Numbered from the stretch's first letter, positions 7,147 through 16,114 are shown. The stretch is 64,000 nt of DNA from Massilia phyllostachyos (GCF_021044825.1 NZ_JAJNOC010000001.1:1488001-1552000); one strand, 5' to 3'. Notes: generated by a model from the sequence alone, not told the origin. Made by a program: numbers and translations.

Positions 7147-10100
7147 GCCGCAGGCCGGGCGCCGCGCACTTGCGCGATCATCCGTTCCAGCTCGTCCACG
7201 CTGGCCGGCTTGGTGAGGTGGGCGTCGAAACCCGCCTCCTTCGAACGGCTGCGGTCGAGTTCTCCGCCCCAGCCGGTCAGTGCGACCAGCACGGTGCCGT
7301 CCATGCCGGGCGTGGCGCGGATGGTGCGCGCGACCTCGTAGCCGTTCAGGCCCGGCATGCCGATGTCCAGGATTGCCATGTCGGGTCGGTCCGCCGTGAT
7401 GTGCTCGAGCGCCTCGCGGCCGTCGTGCACCGCGCTCACCGCATGGCCCGATATCTCGAGCAGGTCGGCCAGCAGATGCGCCGCGTCGACGTTGTCGTCG
7501 GCGATCAGGATGCGCAGTCCAGCGTCCCTGGCCTGTGCGGCCAGTGCGGCGGCGCCCGTATCGGCGCCGGGAGGCGGGCAGTCGGGCGCTTCCGGCAGTT
7601 CGACGGTGAAGGTGCTGCCCTTGCCCATGCCGGCGCTGCTCACGGCGACGCTGCCATCGTGCAGATCGACCAGGCTGCGCACCAGCGACAGGCCGATCCC
7701 CAGGCCGCCCTGGGCCCTTCCCATATTGCGCGAAACCTGGCTGAACATGTCGAACACGCGCGCCTGCTCTTCCGCGGGAATCCCGATCCCGGTGTCGCTC
7801 ACCTCGATACGCATCGCGGCGCCGCTGCGCGCCGCCGCGACCGTAATCGCGCCGCCGTTCGGCGTGTACTTGACGGCGTTGGCCAGCAGGTTGGCCAGGA
7901 TCTGGGCCAGGCGCGTGCGGTCGACCTCGACCATCAGGGCGTCCGGGGGCAGGTCCACCCGTACCGCGTGCCCGGCAGCCTCGATCGCCGGCAGCGCGGT
8001 CTCGACGGCGTTGGCGATGGCGGACTGCAGGTCGATGCATTCCTTCTTGAGGACGATCTTGCCATTGTTGATGCGCGAGACGTCCATCAGGTCGTCGATC
8101 AGGTGCACCATCTGGCGCAGCTGGCGGTCCATCATCTCCATCACCTTCGGTCCGCCGGGCGCCTCGCGGCCGGCCATGCGGATCAGGTCCAGGCCGGTGC
8201 GCATCGGCGCCAGCGGATTGCGCAGCTCGTGTGCCAGCGTGGCCAGGAACTCGGTCTTGCGGCGGTTGGTCTCGGACAGGTCGGCAGCCAACTGGCGCAG
8301 CTCCTCCTCGGCCTTGCGCCTGGCCGTCACGTCGGTGAACAGGATGGCGATACGGCGTTCGTCCGGATGGCCCATGGGCGTGGCATACACGTCCCACCAG
8401 TAGCCCATCGCCGCCGAATGCTCGGTAAAGCGGACCGGCTGGCGCGACAGCGCCACCTTGCCGTAGCGTTCGATCCAGCGCTCCTCGATGTCGGGCACCA
8501 TCTCGCGGATGGTGCGGCCGGCGGCGTTGACCAGGCCGGACTGCAGTTCGAGCGCGCGGTTGACTTCCTCGAAGCGGTAGTCGACCGGCCGGCCCGCATC
8601 GTCGACCAGCACCTGGACGATGGCGAAGGCTTCGTCCATCGAGGTAATCAGGGTGCGGTAGCGTTCTTCCGCGGCGCGCAGTCCGGCCTCGGCTTCCACC
8701 TGCGGCGTGATGTCGAGCATGACGCCGGCCAGCGTCCCCGGGCGTCCCTGGGCGTCGAATTCGATGCGGCCGCGCGCATTGACCCAGCGCCAGCCCCCCT
8801 GGCCGTCGCGGATGCGGTAAGTGGCCCGGTAGGCCTCGCCGGTATCGGTGGCGTGCCGGATCTGCCGGGCGACTTCTTCGGCGTCGTCCGGATGGATGGC
8901 GTCGGTGTACATCGACAGCGGCAGCTCCGCGGCGTCGCCGTCCGCCACGCCGAACAGGGAAGCCAGGTTGCGGTCGCCGGTGACGCGGTCGCCCTGGATG
9001 TCCCAGATCCAGATGCCGACGTCGCCGGCGGAGAGCGTGGCTTCGAGGCGCACCCGCCCTTCCTCCGCAGCTTTTTCGAGCTGCTTGCGCAGCGTGACGT
9101 CGGCTGCGGTGCCGATGATCACGGGGCTGTCCGAGGCGCCCGCCCGCAGCATGCCGGTGATTTCCACCCAGCGCATGTCCGCGTCCGGCGCCGGACGGAA
9201 GCGGCCGGTGAACTGTAGGCGCTCGCCGTGCTGCAAGGTGGCGTCGACGGCATGCAGGAAGGCCGGCGCATCGTCCGCGTGCAGCAAGCCGTTCAGCAGT
9301 TCGGTTGCGTTGACGATGGGGCCGTCCACCGGGCGCTGGAAGATCTCGTACATGCGCGCGTTCTCCCAGGTTCCGGCATCGCGTCCGGCGTCCCAGGCCC
9401 AGATGCCGAGCTGCGCAGCCTCGGTCGCCAGGCGCAGCAGCTCCTGCGTCTTGGACAGTCCGGACTGGGCTTCCTCGGCAGCGATGCGCCGGCCCTGTTC
9501 GCGCACCGCGTCCTCGCGCGCAGTATGGGCGGCTTGCTGGGCGCTCAGGTCCTGCATCGACACCACCGCGCCCAGCACCTGGCCGGCGGCATCTTCCAGC
9601 GGGCGTCCCGATACCTGGACGTGCCGGCGCGTGCCGTCGGCCGACTCCACGACGATCCGCTCGGCGTCGACCCGTTCGCCTTGCAGGGCGCGATAGAGCG
9701 GAAGGTCCTCGCGCTCCAGCAGCGCCGCGCCGTCCGGGCGGTACAGCCGGTACTGTTCGGCCCAGTGCTCGGAAGATACCGGATGTTCCTGCATGCCGTG
9801 GATGGCGCGGGCGGCGTCGTTGAAGAAGGTCAGCTTGCCCTGCCGGTCGCAGGCGACGATGCCGTTCTCGATGCTTTCCAGGACGGCCGCGAGGAAAGAG
9901 CGCCGTTCCGAGCGCGCGCTGATCGCCTCGCCCGGTCTATCCTTCTTTCTGGTATAGGCTTCGCGCATGACCTTGCCGTATCCCAGCAGCGTCACGCCGT
10001 CGTCCGCCATGATCCGGTTGACGGTGCCGTCGCAAAACACGCTGGAGCCGTCCTTGCGCGCATGCCAGCGCACATCGGCGGCGTGACCCAGGGCCAGTGC

Positions 10101-10322
10101 CGTGTGCAGCTCGGCGCGCGGCACATCCGCGGCCCGGTCCTCGATCGTGAAGATGTCCTGTGCGGGCCGCCCGACGATTTCCTGCGCCGTCCAGCCGAGC
10201 AGCGCCTCGGCGCCGCGCGACCATTCCCGGATCACGCCGTCGGCATCGATCATGATCATGGCGAATTCGAGCGCGCTGTTGACGAGGAGCCGATGGCGTT
10301 GGTCGGAAGAAAGGTCAGGCAT
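7143..10322 (-). CDS. Hybrid sensor histidine kinase with five PAS domains and a C-terminal receiver
   Basis: 1059 residues, no convincing membrane helix, so cytoplasmic. Five PAS/PAC units lie roughly at 10-125, 150-265, 300-425, 430-560 and 565-680 (for example MIMIDADGVIREWSRGAEAL and ENGIVACDRQGKLTFFN). The DHp domain has TLAHELRNPLAPM with His698. The ATPase domain has NLLANAVKYTPNGG, DTGIGIP and GGLGIGLSLV. The receiver has Asp986 (AILDIGMPGLNGYEV) and Lys in HLTKPAS. Such stand-alone hybrid kinases pass phosphate to an HPt protein or partner regulator encoded elsewhere. The ATG at 10322 (MPDLSSDQRH) was chosen because upstream codons have no homology to PAS domains. It diverges from the NTF2-like gene. 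Confidence 0.9.
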   Translation of the reverse strand: MPDLSSDQRHRLLVNSALEFAMIMIDADGVIREWSRGAEALLGWTAQEIVGRPAQDIFTIEDRAADVPRAELHTALALGHAADVRWHARKDGSSVFCDGTVNRIMADDGVTLLGYGKVMREAYTRKKDRPGEAISARSERRSFLAAVLESIENGIVACDRQGKLTFFNDAARAIHGMQEHPVSSEHWAEQYRLYRPDGAALLEREDLPLYRALQGERVDAERIVVESADGTRRHVQVSGRPLEDAAGQVLGAVVSMQDLSAQQAAHTAREDAVREQGRRIAAEEAQSGLSKTQELLRLATEAAQLGIWAWDAGRDAGTWENARMYEIFQRPVDGPIVNATELLNGLLHADDAPAFLHAVDATLQHGERLQFTGRFRPAPDADMRWVEITGMLRAGASDSPVIIGTAADVTLRKQLEKAAEEGRVRLEATLSAGDVGIWIWDIQGDRVTGDRNLASLFGVADGDAAELPLSMYTDAIHPDDAEEVARQIRHATDTGEAYRATYRIRDGQGGWRWVNARGRIEFDAQGRPGTLAGVMLDITPQVEAEAGLRAAEERYRTLITSMDEAFAIVQVLVDDAGRPVDYRFEEVNRALELQSGLVNAAGRTIREMVPDIEERWIERYGKVALSRQPVRFTEHSAAMGYWWDVYATPMGHPDERRIAILFTDVTARRKAEEELRQLAADLSETNRRKTEFLATLAHELRNPLAPMRTGLDLIRMAGREAPGGPKVMEMMDRQLRQMVHLIDDLMDVSRINNGKIVLKKECIDLQSAIANAVETALPAIEAAGHAVRVDLPPDALMVEVDRTRLAQILANLLANAVKYTPNGGAITVAAARSGAAMRIEVSDTGIGIPAEEQARVFDMFSQVSRNMGRAQGGLGIGLSLVRSLVDLHDGSVAVSSAGMGKGSTFTVELPEAPDCPPPGADTGAAALAAQARDAGLRILIADDNVDAAHLLADLLEISGHAVSAVHDGREALEHITADRPDMAILDIGMPGLNGYEVARTIRATPGMDGTVLVALTGWGGELDRSRSKEAGFDAHLTKPASVDELERMIAQVRGARPAA

Positions 10323-10525
10323 GGCGGGAACAGGTAAGAAATGCGTAATCGGACGCGGCAAGGCGCATCGGACTATAACCGTTTTGACAATACCGCGGTG
10401 TTCGCATGCGCGCGGCCGAACGCAGGCGGTTGGCAAACTGCCCACGGCTGCGCTATCGTTGGCGGCTTGCCGCTTCCATCCACTCCCGCGCATGAAAAGC
10501 GCTGTGCAACCCATTGAAAGAGACC

Positions 10526-11020
10526 ATGAAACGATTCTTCGCCGCCGCCGTCCTGTTCTTCGGCATGCTCGGCCTGGCCCAGGCCGAAACCGATGCCGTC
10601 CTCACGAAGCAGGTCAACACCTTCGTCGACGAATGGCACCAGGATGCGGCGAACGCCCGCATGGCCTATTTCGACAAGATCGCCAAGGACGGCGTCTACA
10701 TCGGCACCGACCGCAGCGAACTGTGGCGCCGCGACGAATTCAAGGCCTGGGCCAAGAAATACTTCGACGCCAAGAAAGCGTGGAGCTTCAAGGCCACGCG
10801 CCGCAACGTCTACGCCTCCGCCGACGGCTCGCTGATCTGGTTCGACGAGCTGCTCGACACCGCCAACATGGGCCACTGCATGGCCAGCGGCGTGATCCGC
10901 AAGACCGCCAAGGGCTTCGAGATCGTGCACTACCAGCTGTCGGTGGCGGTGCCGAACGAGGTGGTGGACGGGGTCACCCAGACCATCCAGGAGTTCGAGA
11001 AGAAGGCGTCGAAGAAGTAA
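10526..11020 (+). CDS. Secreted NTF2-like (SnoaL-type) protein
   Basis: 164 residues with a clear Sec signal peptide (MKRFFAAAVLFFGMLGLAQA, probable cleavage after AQA). The mature part resembles the NTF2/SnoaL fold used in DUF4440-type proteins: FVDEWHQDAANARMAYFDKI, GVYIGTDRSELWRRDEFKAW and a strand-rich C-terminal half. These small cone-shaped domains bind small molecules or act as enzymes; no function can be assigned. ATG at 10526 is preceded by GAAAGAGA. The stop lies 9 nt before gluQ, so they may be co-transcribed. Confidence 0.75.
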   Translation: MKRFFAAAVLFFGMLGLAQAETDAVLTKQVNTFVDEWHQDAANARMAYFDKIAKDGVYIGTDRSELWRRDEFKAWAKKYFDAKKAWSFKATRRNVYASADGSLIWFDELLDTANMGHCMASGVIRKTAKGFEIVHYQLSVAVPNEVVDGVTQTIQEFEKKASKK

Positions 11021-11029
11021 GGTGACACA

Positions 11030-11917
11030 GTGAACGAGCCGTACATCGGCCGCTTCGCGCCATCGCCCACCGGCCCGCTGCACGCGGGCTCGCTGGTGGC
11101 GGCGCTGGCCAGCTACCTCGACGCCAGGGCCCACCACGGGACCTGGCTGGTGCGCATCGAGGACATCGACGAAGGACGCGCCGTGCCGGGCGCCGCCGAG
11201 GGCATCCTCGCCTTGCTCGAACAGCTCGGCATGCATGCGGACGGCGAGATCGTCTGGCAGAGCCGGAGAAAAGCGCTGTACCAGGCGGCGGCCGAGCGCA
11301 TCGCCCTGCATACCTATCCCTGCGGCTGCAACCGCCGCGAGATCGCCGACTCGCGCCTGGGCTTCGCTCCCGACGGCGCGGCGATCTATCCGGGCACCTG
11401 CCGCCACGGCCTGGCCGAAGGGCGCAGCATGCGCAGCCTGCGCCTGCGGGTGCCCGATCCGGGCTTCGACGTGATCAGCTTCCAGGACCGCTTCGCGGGC
11501 GAGGTCACGCAGCGCCTGTCGGGCGAGTCGGGCGACTTCGTGCTCAAGCGCGCCGACGGGTTCTGGGCCTACCAGCTGGCGGTGGTGGTGGACGATGCGG
11601 AGCAGGGCGTGACCGACGTGGTGCGCGGGGCCGATTTGCTCGACTCGACGCCGCGGCAGATCTTCTTGCAGCGGGTTCTGGATGTGCCGACACCGCGTTA
11701 TCTGCACGTGCCGGTGGTGCGCAATGAGTTGGGGGAGAAGCTGTCGAAGCAGACGGGGGCGCTGGCGGTGGCGCCGGGGGATGAGCAGGCTGCGGTTGCG
11801 GCGCTTTCGGATGCGACCCGCTTCCTCGGCCTGCAGCTCGCGCCTGTGGAGTCGCTGGATGCTTTCTGGCGCGCGGCCGTCCCCGCGTGGGCCAATCTGC
11901 TGCGCGAACGCGCGTAG
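11030..11917 (+). CDS. gluQ: Glutamyl-Q tRNA(Asp) synthetase
   Basis: 295 residues, class I glutamyl-tRNA synthetase core without the anticodon-binding domain, which is diagnostic for GluQ (YadB). HIGH-type signature FAPSPTGPLHAGSL near the N-terminus, zinc ligands in YPCGCNR and YPGTC, and KMSKS-type NELGEKLSKQTG. It attaches glutamate to queuosine at the wobble base of tRNA-Asp. GTG start at 11030, with AAGGTG a few bases upstream. Followed by a repeat-rich gap. Confidence 0.93.
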   Translation: MNEPYIGRFAPSPTGPLHAGSLVAALASYLDARAHHGTWLVRIEDIDEGRAVPGAAEGILALLEQLGMHADGEIVWQSRRKALYQAAAERIALHTYPCGCNRREIADSRLGFAPDGAAIYPGTCRHGLAEGRSMRSLRLRVPDPGFDVISFQDRFAGEVTQRLSGESGDFVLKRADGFWAYQLAVVVDDAEQGVTDVVRGADLLDSTPRQIFLQRVLDVPTPRYLHVPVVRNELGEKLSKQTGALAVAPGDEQAAVAALSDATRFLGLQLAPVESLDAFWRAAVPAWANLLRERA

Positions 11918-11919
11918 AG

Positions 11920-12018
11920 GGTGTGAAAAGACGGCGATGGCAAGGCGCCGAGTCGAAGACAGTACACCCGTACGGCGAGACGAGGCAACGCAGCCATAGA
12001 CGAATTTTTCACACACCC
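11920..12018. repeat. Approximately 100-bp imperfect palindromic intergenic repeat
   Basis: Directly after the gluQ stop. The ends are inverted: GGGTGTGAAAA near 11920 and TTTTTCACACACCC ending about 12018. The interior is GC-rich with the motif CGGCGAGACGAGGCAACGCAGCC. No coding potential is seen. The TTTTTC arm may double as a transcription terminator for gluQ. I believe related elements are frequent in Oxalobacteraceae intergenic regions, but could not check this. Confidence 0.55.
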
Positions 12019-12167
12019 GTAGGGTGGACGGCTCGTGATTTGGTCCACTGGACCAAATCACTCCACTGGACCAAATCACTCCGCGCGTTCAACTCCCACG
12101 TGAACGGACGCGACACGTTTATTCACGCACGGTTTGAACGCGTGGGCGGAGGACCGCCCACCCTACG
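12018..12167. repeat. Inverted pair of GTAGGGTG-type repeats, one copy expanded
   Basis: Copy 1 starts CGTAGGGTGGACGGCTC at about 12018 and resumes as TCCGCGCGTTCAAC at about 12079; its loop has been replaced by an 18-bp tandem repeat. Copy 2, reversed, has the stem GTGGGCGG (12142-12149) / CCGCCCAC (12154-12161) and ends CCCTACG at 12167. It lies downstream of the minus-strand CHRD gene and may terminate it. Confidence 0.7.
12045..12080. repeat. 18-bp direct tandem repeat, two exact units
   Basis: Unit CCACTGGACCAAATCACT at 12045-12062 and again at 12063-12080. The preceding TTTGGTCCA forms a near-palindrome with CTGGACCAAA. It sits where the loop of a GTAGGGTG-type repeat would be. Confidence 0.85.
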
Positions 12168-12172
12168 AAAAA

Positions 12173-12757
12173 CTACCCCCGCGGGCGGCGCCGCGCAAGC
12201 AATGCCAGCCCCGCCAGGCCCGCCCCCAGCATCCCCCATGTGGCCGGTTCCGGAATCGGCGCGGCCACCAGGAAGCCGCGGATCTCGCCGCTCGGATACT
12301 GGCTGCTGTGGATGTTGAGGTAGGCCTCGTTGGCGGCGATCGCGTCGAACAGCGCCTCGCTTGCCGCTGCCGGGGTGCCGCCGAAGGAAGCCAGGAAGGC
12401 CGGGTCGTACACGGCGGCGTCGCTCAGGTCGAAGGTGGCGCTGTACGTGCCTGCCGTCACCTGCAGCGGGAAGTCCGGGAAGGGGATCGCCACCGGCGCC
12501 ACACCGGTGAAGGCTTCGGTCGTGCAGCAATGGATGTGGGCCGAGACGGTGCCGGCGAGCAGGTCGCGGAAGGGCGCCTCGACGCGCATCAGCGAGCCGT
12601 CCACTTCGAAGGTGGCGACGCTGGAACCGGGCGAGCCGTTCGGCGGCGATTCCGCCGGGCCGCTGGCCACGGCGCGGTAGATGTCCTGGGCCATGCCTGG
12701 CGGTGCGGCTGCCAGGCTGGCCACGGCCAGCGCAATTGCGGTGATTGCTTTCTTCAT
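12173..12757 (-). CDS. CHRD-domain protein with PEP-CTERM sorting signal
   Basis: 194 residues. Signal peptide MKKAITAIALAVASLAAAPP, a CHRD domain (about 25-165: PPNGSPGSSVATFEVDG, SAHIHCCTTEAFTG, NIHSSQYPSGEIRGFL), and a C-terminal PEP-CTERM tail with PEPATWGMLGAG, a hydrophobic stretch and RRR. PEP-CTERM proteins are processed by exosortase (EpsH/XrtA systems) and are linked to exopolysaccharide-producing envelopes. CHRD is named from chordin and its role in bacteria is unclear. AGGAGGT precedes the ATG at 12757, which fixes the start; a longer frame upstream is rejected. Confidence 0.88.
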   Translation of the reverse strand: MKKAITAIALAVASLAAAPPGMAQDIYRAVASGPAESPPNGSPGSSVATFEVDGSLMRVEAPFRDLLAGTVSAHIHCCTTEAFTGVAPVAIPFPDFPLQVTAGTYSATFDLSDAAVYDPAFLASFGGTPAAASEALFDAIAANEAYLNIHSSQYPSGEIRGFLVAAPIPEPATWGMLGAGLAGLALLARRRPRG

Positions 12758-12879
12758 GGCATACCTCCTGATCAGGAAAGTCTCCCGACACGCCACCGAC
12801 CTGGCAGCGCTGCCGGAAAAATTAGCACATGAAGAACGGCGAGTTCACACCATACGGATGGGTACAAGCCTTTGAGAAA

Positions 12880-13344
12880 TTACTGCGGATTGCGCATGAT
12901 CGTGATCTCACCGTCGGCTTCGAGGAAGGCGCATTTCATCTCGGGTCGCGGGCAGTCGTGTTCACGCAACGCTTCCTCCAGGTCGGATTCGGACAGGCGG
13001 CAGCGGCGCACGACCTTGTCGAAGAAGACGCCGTCACGGCCGATCAGGACGGCGCTGCCTTCGAGGAGTTTCTCGATGCGTCCGTTGCGCGAGGTGAGCA
13101 CAGCGATGGAGGAATTGATCGCGACCAGGGTCGCCGCCGAGATCAGGCCGCCGGCCAGGGAAGCATCGCCGCCGTTCAGCGAGTTGGAGACCGATTCCGA
13201 CAGCAGCATCACCACCAGCAGGTCGAAGGGAGTGAACTGGCCGACCGTGCGGCGCCCGGAAATGCGCACCATGATGAGCAGCAGGAGGTACACGGCCAGG
13301 CCGCGCACGATAAATTCCCACCAGGGAAGATCCATGTCGAACAT
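12880..13344 (-). CDS. DUF421 (YetF-type) membrane protein
   Basis: 154 residues. The first third carries two to three membrane segments (WWEFIVRGLAVYLLLLIMV), followed by the family hallmark ISGRRTVGQFTPFDLLVVML and a soluble C-terminal domain with GRIEKLLEGSAVLIGRDG and LSESDLEEALREHD. The YetF/YcaP family is widespread and poorly characterised (Bacillus members affect spore or membrane physiology). The start at 13344 has GGAG four bases upstream. It diverges from the PAS kinase gene. Confidence 0.85.
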   Translation of the reverse strand: MFDMDLPWWEFIVRGLAVYLLLLIMVRISGRRTVGQFTPFDLLVVMLLSESVSNSLNGGDASLAGGLISAATLVAINSSIAVLTSRNGRIEKLLEGSAVLIGRDGVFFDKVVRRCRLSESDLEEALREHDCPRPEMKCAFLEADGEITIMRNPQ

Positions 13345-13588
13345 ATTTTCTCCACCAGTTTGAACCGATGAGCCATTGTAGTCAGATCGGCCATCCACAC
13401 GCGCCTGCCATGTGCATTCGGCGGGAATAGCGGTGGGATGGTTTCCATCGTTTGTCGACCCGCCTTTGCCGCTGGCTGTGTATTTACTCGGCGCGCTGCC
13501 CTCGTGTATTCTGCGTGAAGCCGCGTCCCGCTGCAGGGTTTCGTTCCGGCTGGGGGTCTTATCGATAGCGACAAAGCCTGGAGGAACC

Positions 13589-15544
13589 ATGCAGTGCATG
13601 AGCATTGAAACCTCTCTTCCCATGCGTGTGCTGGACCATGCGTCGTCGATGCTGGCCTACTGGGATCGTTCGCTGACCTGCCGTTATGCGAACCGGGTCT
13701 ACGAGAAATGGTTCGGCAAGCCTGGCGCCGAGCTGGTCGGCATGCATATGTCCGACCTGCTGGGGCCGGAGATCGCGGCGCTCAACGAACCCTACGTTCG
13801 GGCCGTGCTGGACGGGCAGGCGCAGACTTTCGAGAGGACGATCACGGGGCCGGACGGAATCCGCCGGCGCGGCATCGTGCGCTACCACCCCGACGTAATC
13901 GACAGCGCCGTGGCCGGGTTCATCGCCGAAGTGTCCGATGTCGGGCCCATCAAGGACCTGGAAGCCAGGCTTGGGGACGAGCTTGCGACCAGGGAGCGCA
14001 TGGCCATTGCGCTGGACAGGAACCAGGCGGCGCTGGAAGCGGCCCAGGAGCTGGGCCGCATGGGCAGCTGGCACTGGGAGATCGAGTCCGACATCACGAG
14101 CTGGTCCAGCGGGCTGTATCGCCTGTTCGGACGCGATCCCGGCCGCCTGCCGCCGGGCTACGCGGAGCATGCGCGGCTCTACACGCCGCGCAGCTGGCGC
14201 CTGCTGAAGGACAGCGTGCGCGCCGCGCTGAAACATGGCACGCCCTATGCGATCGAGCTCGAGTTCTACCGGCCCGGCGGCGATACCGGCTGGCTGGCCG
14301 CGCGCGGCGAGGTCGAGCGCGACGGCGCCGGCGTGATCGTCGGCCTGCACGGCACCGCGCAGGACGTCACCGAGAGCCATTGCCTGCTGCATGCGCTGCA
14401 AGGACAGACCGAGCGGCTTGCGCTGGCCCTCGACGCCGCGCGCCTCGGCATCTGGCGCTGGAATCCGCAGACCGATGTCCTCGAGTGGGAAAACCGCGGC
14501 GTGCGCGCGATCCTCGGCATTCCCGCGGAAGAGGGCGGCTGTGAAAGCGGCGCCGCCTGTTTCTCCAGGCTGCTGCACCCGGACGACCGCCTGGCCTTCT
14601 TCGACGCCACCCGGCGTTTCCTGGAGGACGGGACCGACCGTTTCGCTTTCGAAGGCCGTATCGTGCGCGCCTGCGACGGCCAGGTGCGCTGGGTCGAGTG
14701 CATGGGCAAGGCGATCGACGACGCGGACGGGTTCCGTATCCTGACCGGCACCATGCTGGATGTCAGCGAACAGGTGGCGACCAGGAATGCCTTGCAGAAC
14801 ACGGTGGCGGTCCTGCGCGAGAGCTGTGAACGCAAATCGCAATTCCTGTTCGCCCTGGGGCACGAACTGCGCAACTACCTCAGCCCCTTGTCGGCCGGCC
14901 TGCAGTTGCTCGGTCCGGCGCTGGGCGAGGGGGCGCCGCGCCGCATCGAAGAGCTCATGCGGCGACAGCTGGGCCATATCGCGCGCCTGGTCGACGACAT
15001 CTTCGACCTGCGCCGCATCCAGAGCGGCGAACTGCAGCTCGAGCGCGCCCGGATGTCGCTGAACGCCATGGTGAACGAGGCGATGGAGGTCTGTGCGCCG
15101 GTCGTCAAGCGCGCCGGGCACACCCTGGCGGTCGCGCTGCCGGACGAGGAGCTGCTGGTGAAAGGGGACAAGGGCAGGTTGACGCAGGCGATGGTCAACC
15201 TCGTCACGAATGCCTGCAAGTTCACGCCGCCCGGCGGCCATGTCGGCGTCTGCCTGCGCCGCGAGGCGGACGGGATGGCTGCGCTGACCGTGCGCGACGA
15301 CGGCGCCGGCATGGCGCAGGATGTGCTCGACTCGATCTTCCACCTGTACGTCAAGCTCGACCAGGCTGTCTCGCCAGCCTGCGCCGGCCTGGGAATCGGC
15401 CTGCACCTGGTCAAGCAGATCGTCGAGCTGCACGGGGGATCGGTGGCGGCGGCGAGCGACGGTCCGGGCAAGGGCAGCACCCTGACCATGCGCTTGCCGC
15501 TGTGCCGGCGACGCGCCCGCACCGCCGTCGGGCAGCACAGCTGA
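13589..15544 (+). CDS. Cytoplasmic PAS-domain sensor histidine kinase
   Basis: 651 residues without membrane helices. Three PAS/PAC units (about 10-120, 150-270 and 275-400; for example SMLAYWDRSLTCRYANRVYE and LGRMGSWHWEIESDITSWS) precede a HisKA domain with ALGHELRNYLSPLSAG (His425) and a HATPase domain with NLVTNACKFTPPGGH, DDGAGMAQD and CAGLGIGLHLV. No receiver domain and no adjacent response regulator, so it is an orphan. GAGGAACC before the ATG at 13589 fixes the start. It resembles the catalytic part of the 7.1-10.3 kb hybrid kinase, suggesting a shared type of input. Confidence 0.88.
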   Translation: MQCMSIETSLPMRVLDHASSMLAYWDRSLTCRYANRVYEKWFGKPGAELVGMHMSDLLGPEIAALNEPYVRAVLDGQAQTFERTITGPDGIRRRGIVRYHPDVIDSAVAGFIAEVSDVGPIKDLEARLGDELATRERMAIALDRNQAALEAAQELGRMGSWHWEIESDITSWSSGLYRLFGRDPGRLPPGYAEHARLYTPRSWRLLKDSVRAALKHGTPYAIELEFYRPGGDTGWLAARGEVERDGAGVIVGLHGTAQDVTESHCLLHALQGQTERLALALDAARLGIWRWNPQTDVLEWENRGVRAILGIPAEEGGCESGAACFSRLLHPDDRLAFFDATRRFLEDGTDRFAFEGRIVRACDGQVRWVECMGKAIDDADGFRILTGTMLDVSEQVATRNALQNTVAVLRESCERKSQFLFALGHELRNYLSPLSAGLQLLGPALGEGAPRRIEELMRRQLGHIARLVDDIFDLRRIQSGELQLERARMSLNAMVNEAMEVCAPVVKRAGHTLAVALPDEELLVKGDKGRLTQAMVNLVTNACKFTPPGGHVGVCLRREADGMAALTVRDDGAGMAQDVLDSIFHLYVKLDQAVSPACAGLGIGLHLVKQIVELHGGSVAAASDGPGKGSTLTMRLPLCRRRARTAVGQHS

Positions 15545-15548
15545 GGCG

Positions 15549-15734
15549 TCAGCGCAGCGGATCCGGCTGCGCGGGAGCCGGCCCGGCTGGGCCGGCGGCT
15601 TCCCATGACGCCAATGCGCGCTCGTAACGTTCGAGCGCTTCCTCATAGAGATCGAATACGCAGGGCGTGCAGCCGCTGCGGCAGCAATCTTCCAGCTCGG
15701 GCTGGACCGGCGGCACGGGACGCGGGCCAGGCAT
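15549..15734 (-). CDS. Small oxidoreductase-like domain protein
   Basis: 61 residues: Pro-rich N-terminus, then PPVQPELEDCCRSGCTPCVF and DLYEEALERYERAL. This CCxxGCxxC pattern is the oxidoreductase-like N-terminal domain family, also found as small stand-alone bacterial proteins; the cysteines may bind a metal or Fe-S cluster. The ATG at 15734 lies 2 nt after the stop of the upstream BlaI-type gene, so they form a tight operon. It ends 4 nt from the convergent kinase stop. Confidence 0.75.
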   Translation of the reverse strand: MPGPRPVPPVQPELEDCCRSGCTPCVFDLYEEALERYERALASWEAAGPAGPAPAQPDPLR

Positions 15735-15736
15735 GT

Positions 15737-16111
15737 TCACTCCTCGTCGTTGAGGATGCGCTGGATCTCCTCGCGGTCCTTCTTGCTGACGTGGCCGCGC
15801 AGGGCGGCCAGCACCAGCTCCTTGCCGGAGCCCGAGAAGGCCTTGTGGATCAGGTCCTTGATCAGGCCGGCCTGCAAGTTGTCCTGCGGCTGGGCGGGGG
15901 CATAGACGTGGGCGCGCGCGCTTTCGTCGCGCGTGAGCAGGCCCTTCGCATGCATCATCTGCAGCAGGCGCAGCACATTCGCATAGGCCATGTCGGGCCG
16001 CGTCTCGACGGCCGCCTCGTGCACCTGGCGCGCGGTGGACGGGCCGAGTTGCCACAGCAGGCGCAGCATCTCGAGTTCGGACGGGGTGGGCTTGGCGGGA
16101 ACCGTGTTCAT
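15737..16111 (-). CDS. BlaI/MecI/CopY-family transcriptional repressor
   Basis: 124 residues. N-terminal winged helix (PTPSELEMLRLLWQLGPSTA, YANVLRLLQMMHAKGLLTRD) and a C-terminal dimerisation part with GKELVLAALRGHVSKKDREE, the expected length for BlaI/CopY repressors. Family members repress beta-lactamase or copper-export genes and are normally inactivated by a BlaR1-type M56 protease or by metal. No M56 protease is encoded nearby, so the trigger is unknown. A TCTAGA-type repeat upstream may be its operator. It diverges from amj. Confidence 0.87.
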   Translation of the reverse strand: MNTVPAKPTPSELEMLRLLWQLGPSTARQVHEAAVETRPDMAYANVLRLLQMMHAKGLLTRDESARAHVYAPAQPQDNLQAGLIKDLIHKAFSGSGKELVLAALRGHVSKKDREEIQRILNDEE

Positions 16112-16114
16112 GGG

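Noticed and set aside
10382..10412. TTGACA upstream of the NTF2-like gene as a promoter
   Set aside because: The -35 is perfect, but at 16-18 nt downstream there is only GC-rich sequence and no acceptable -10.
12045..12080. Short tandem repeat considered as the start of a CRISPR array
   Set aside because: Only two units with no spacer between them and no cas genes nearby.
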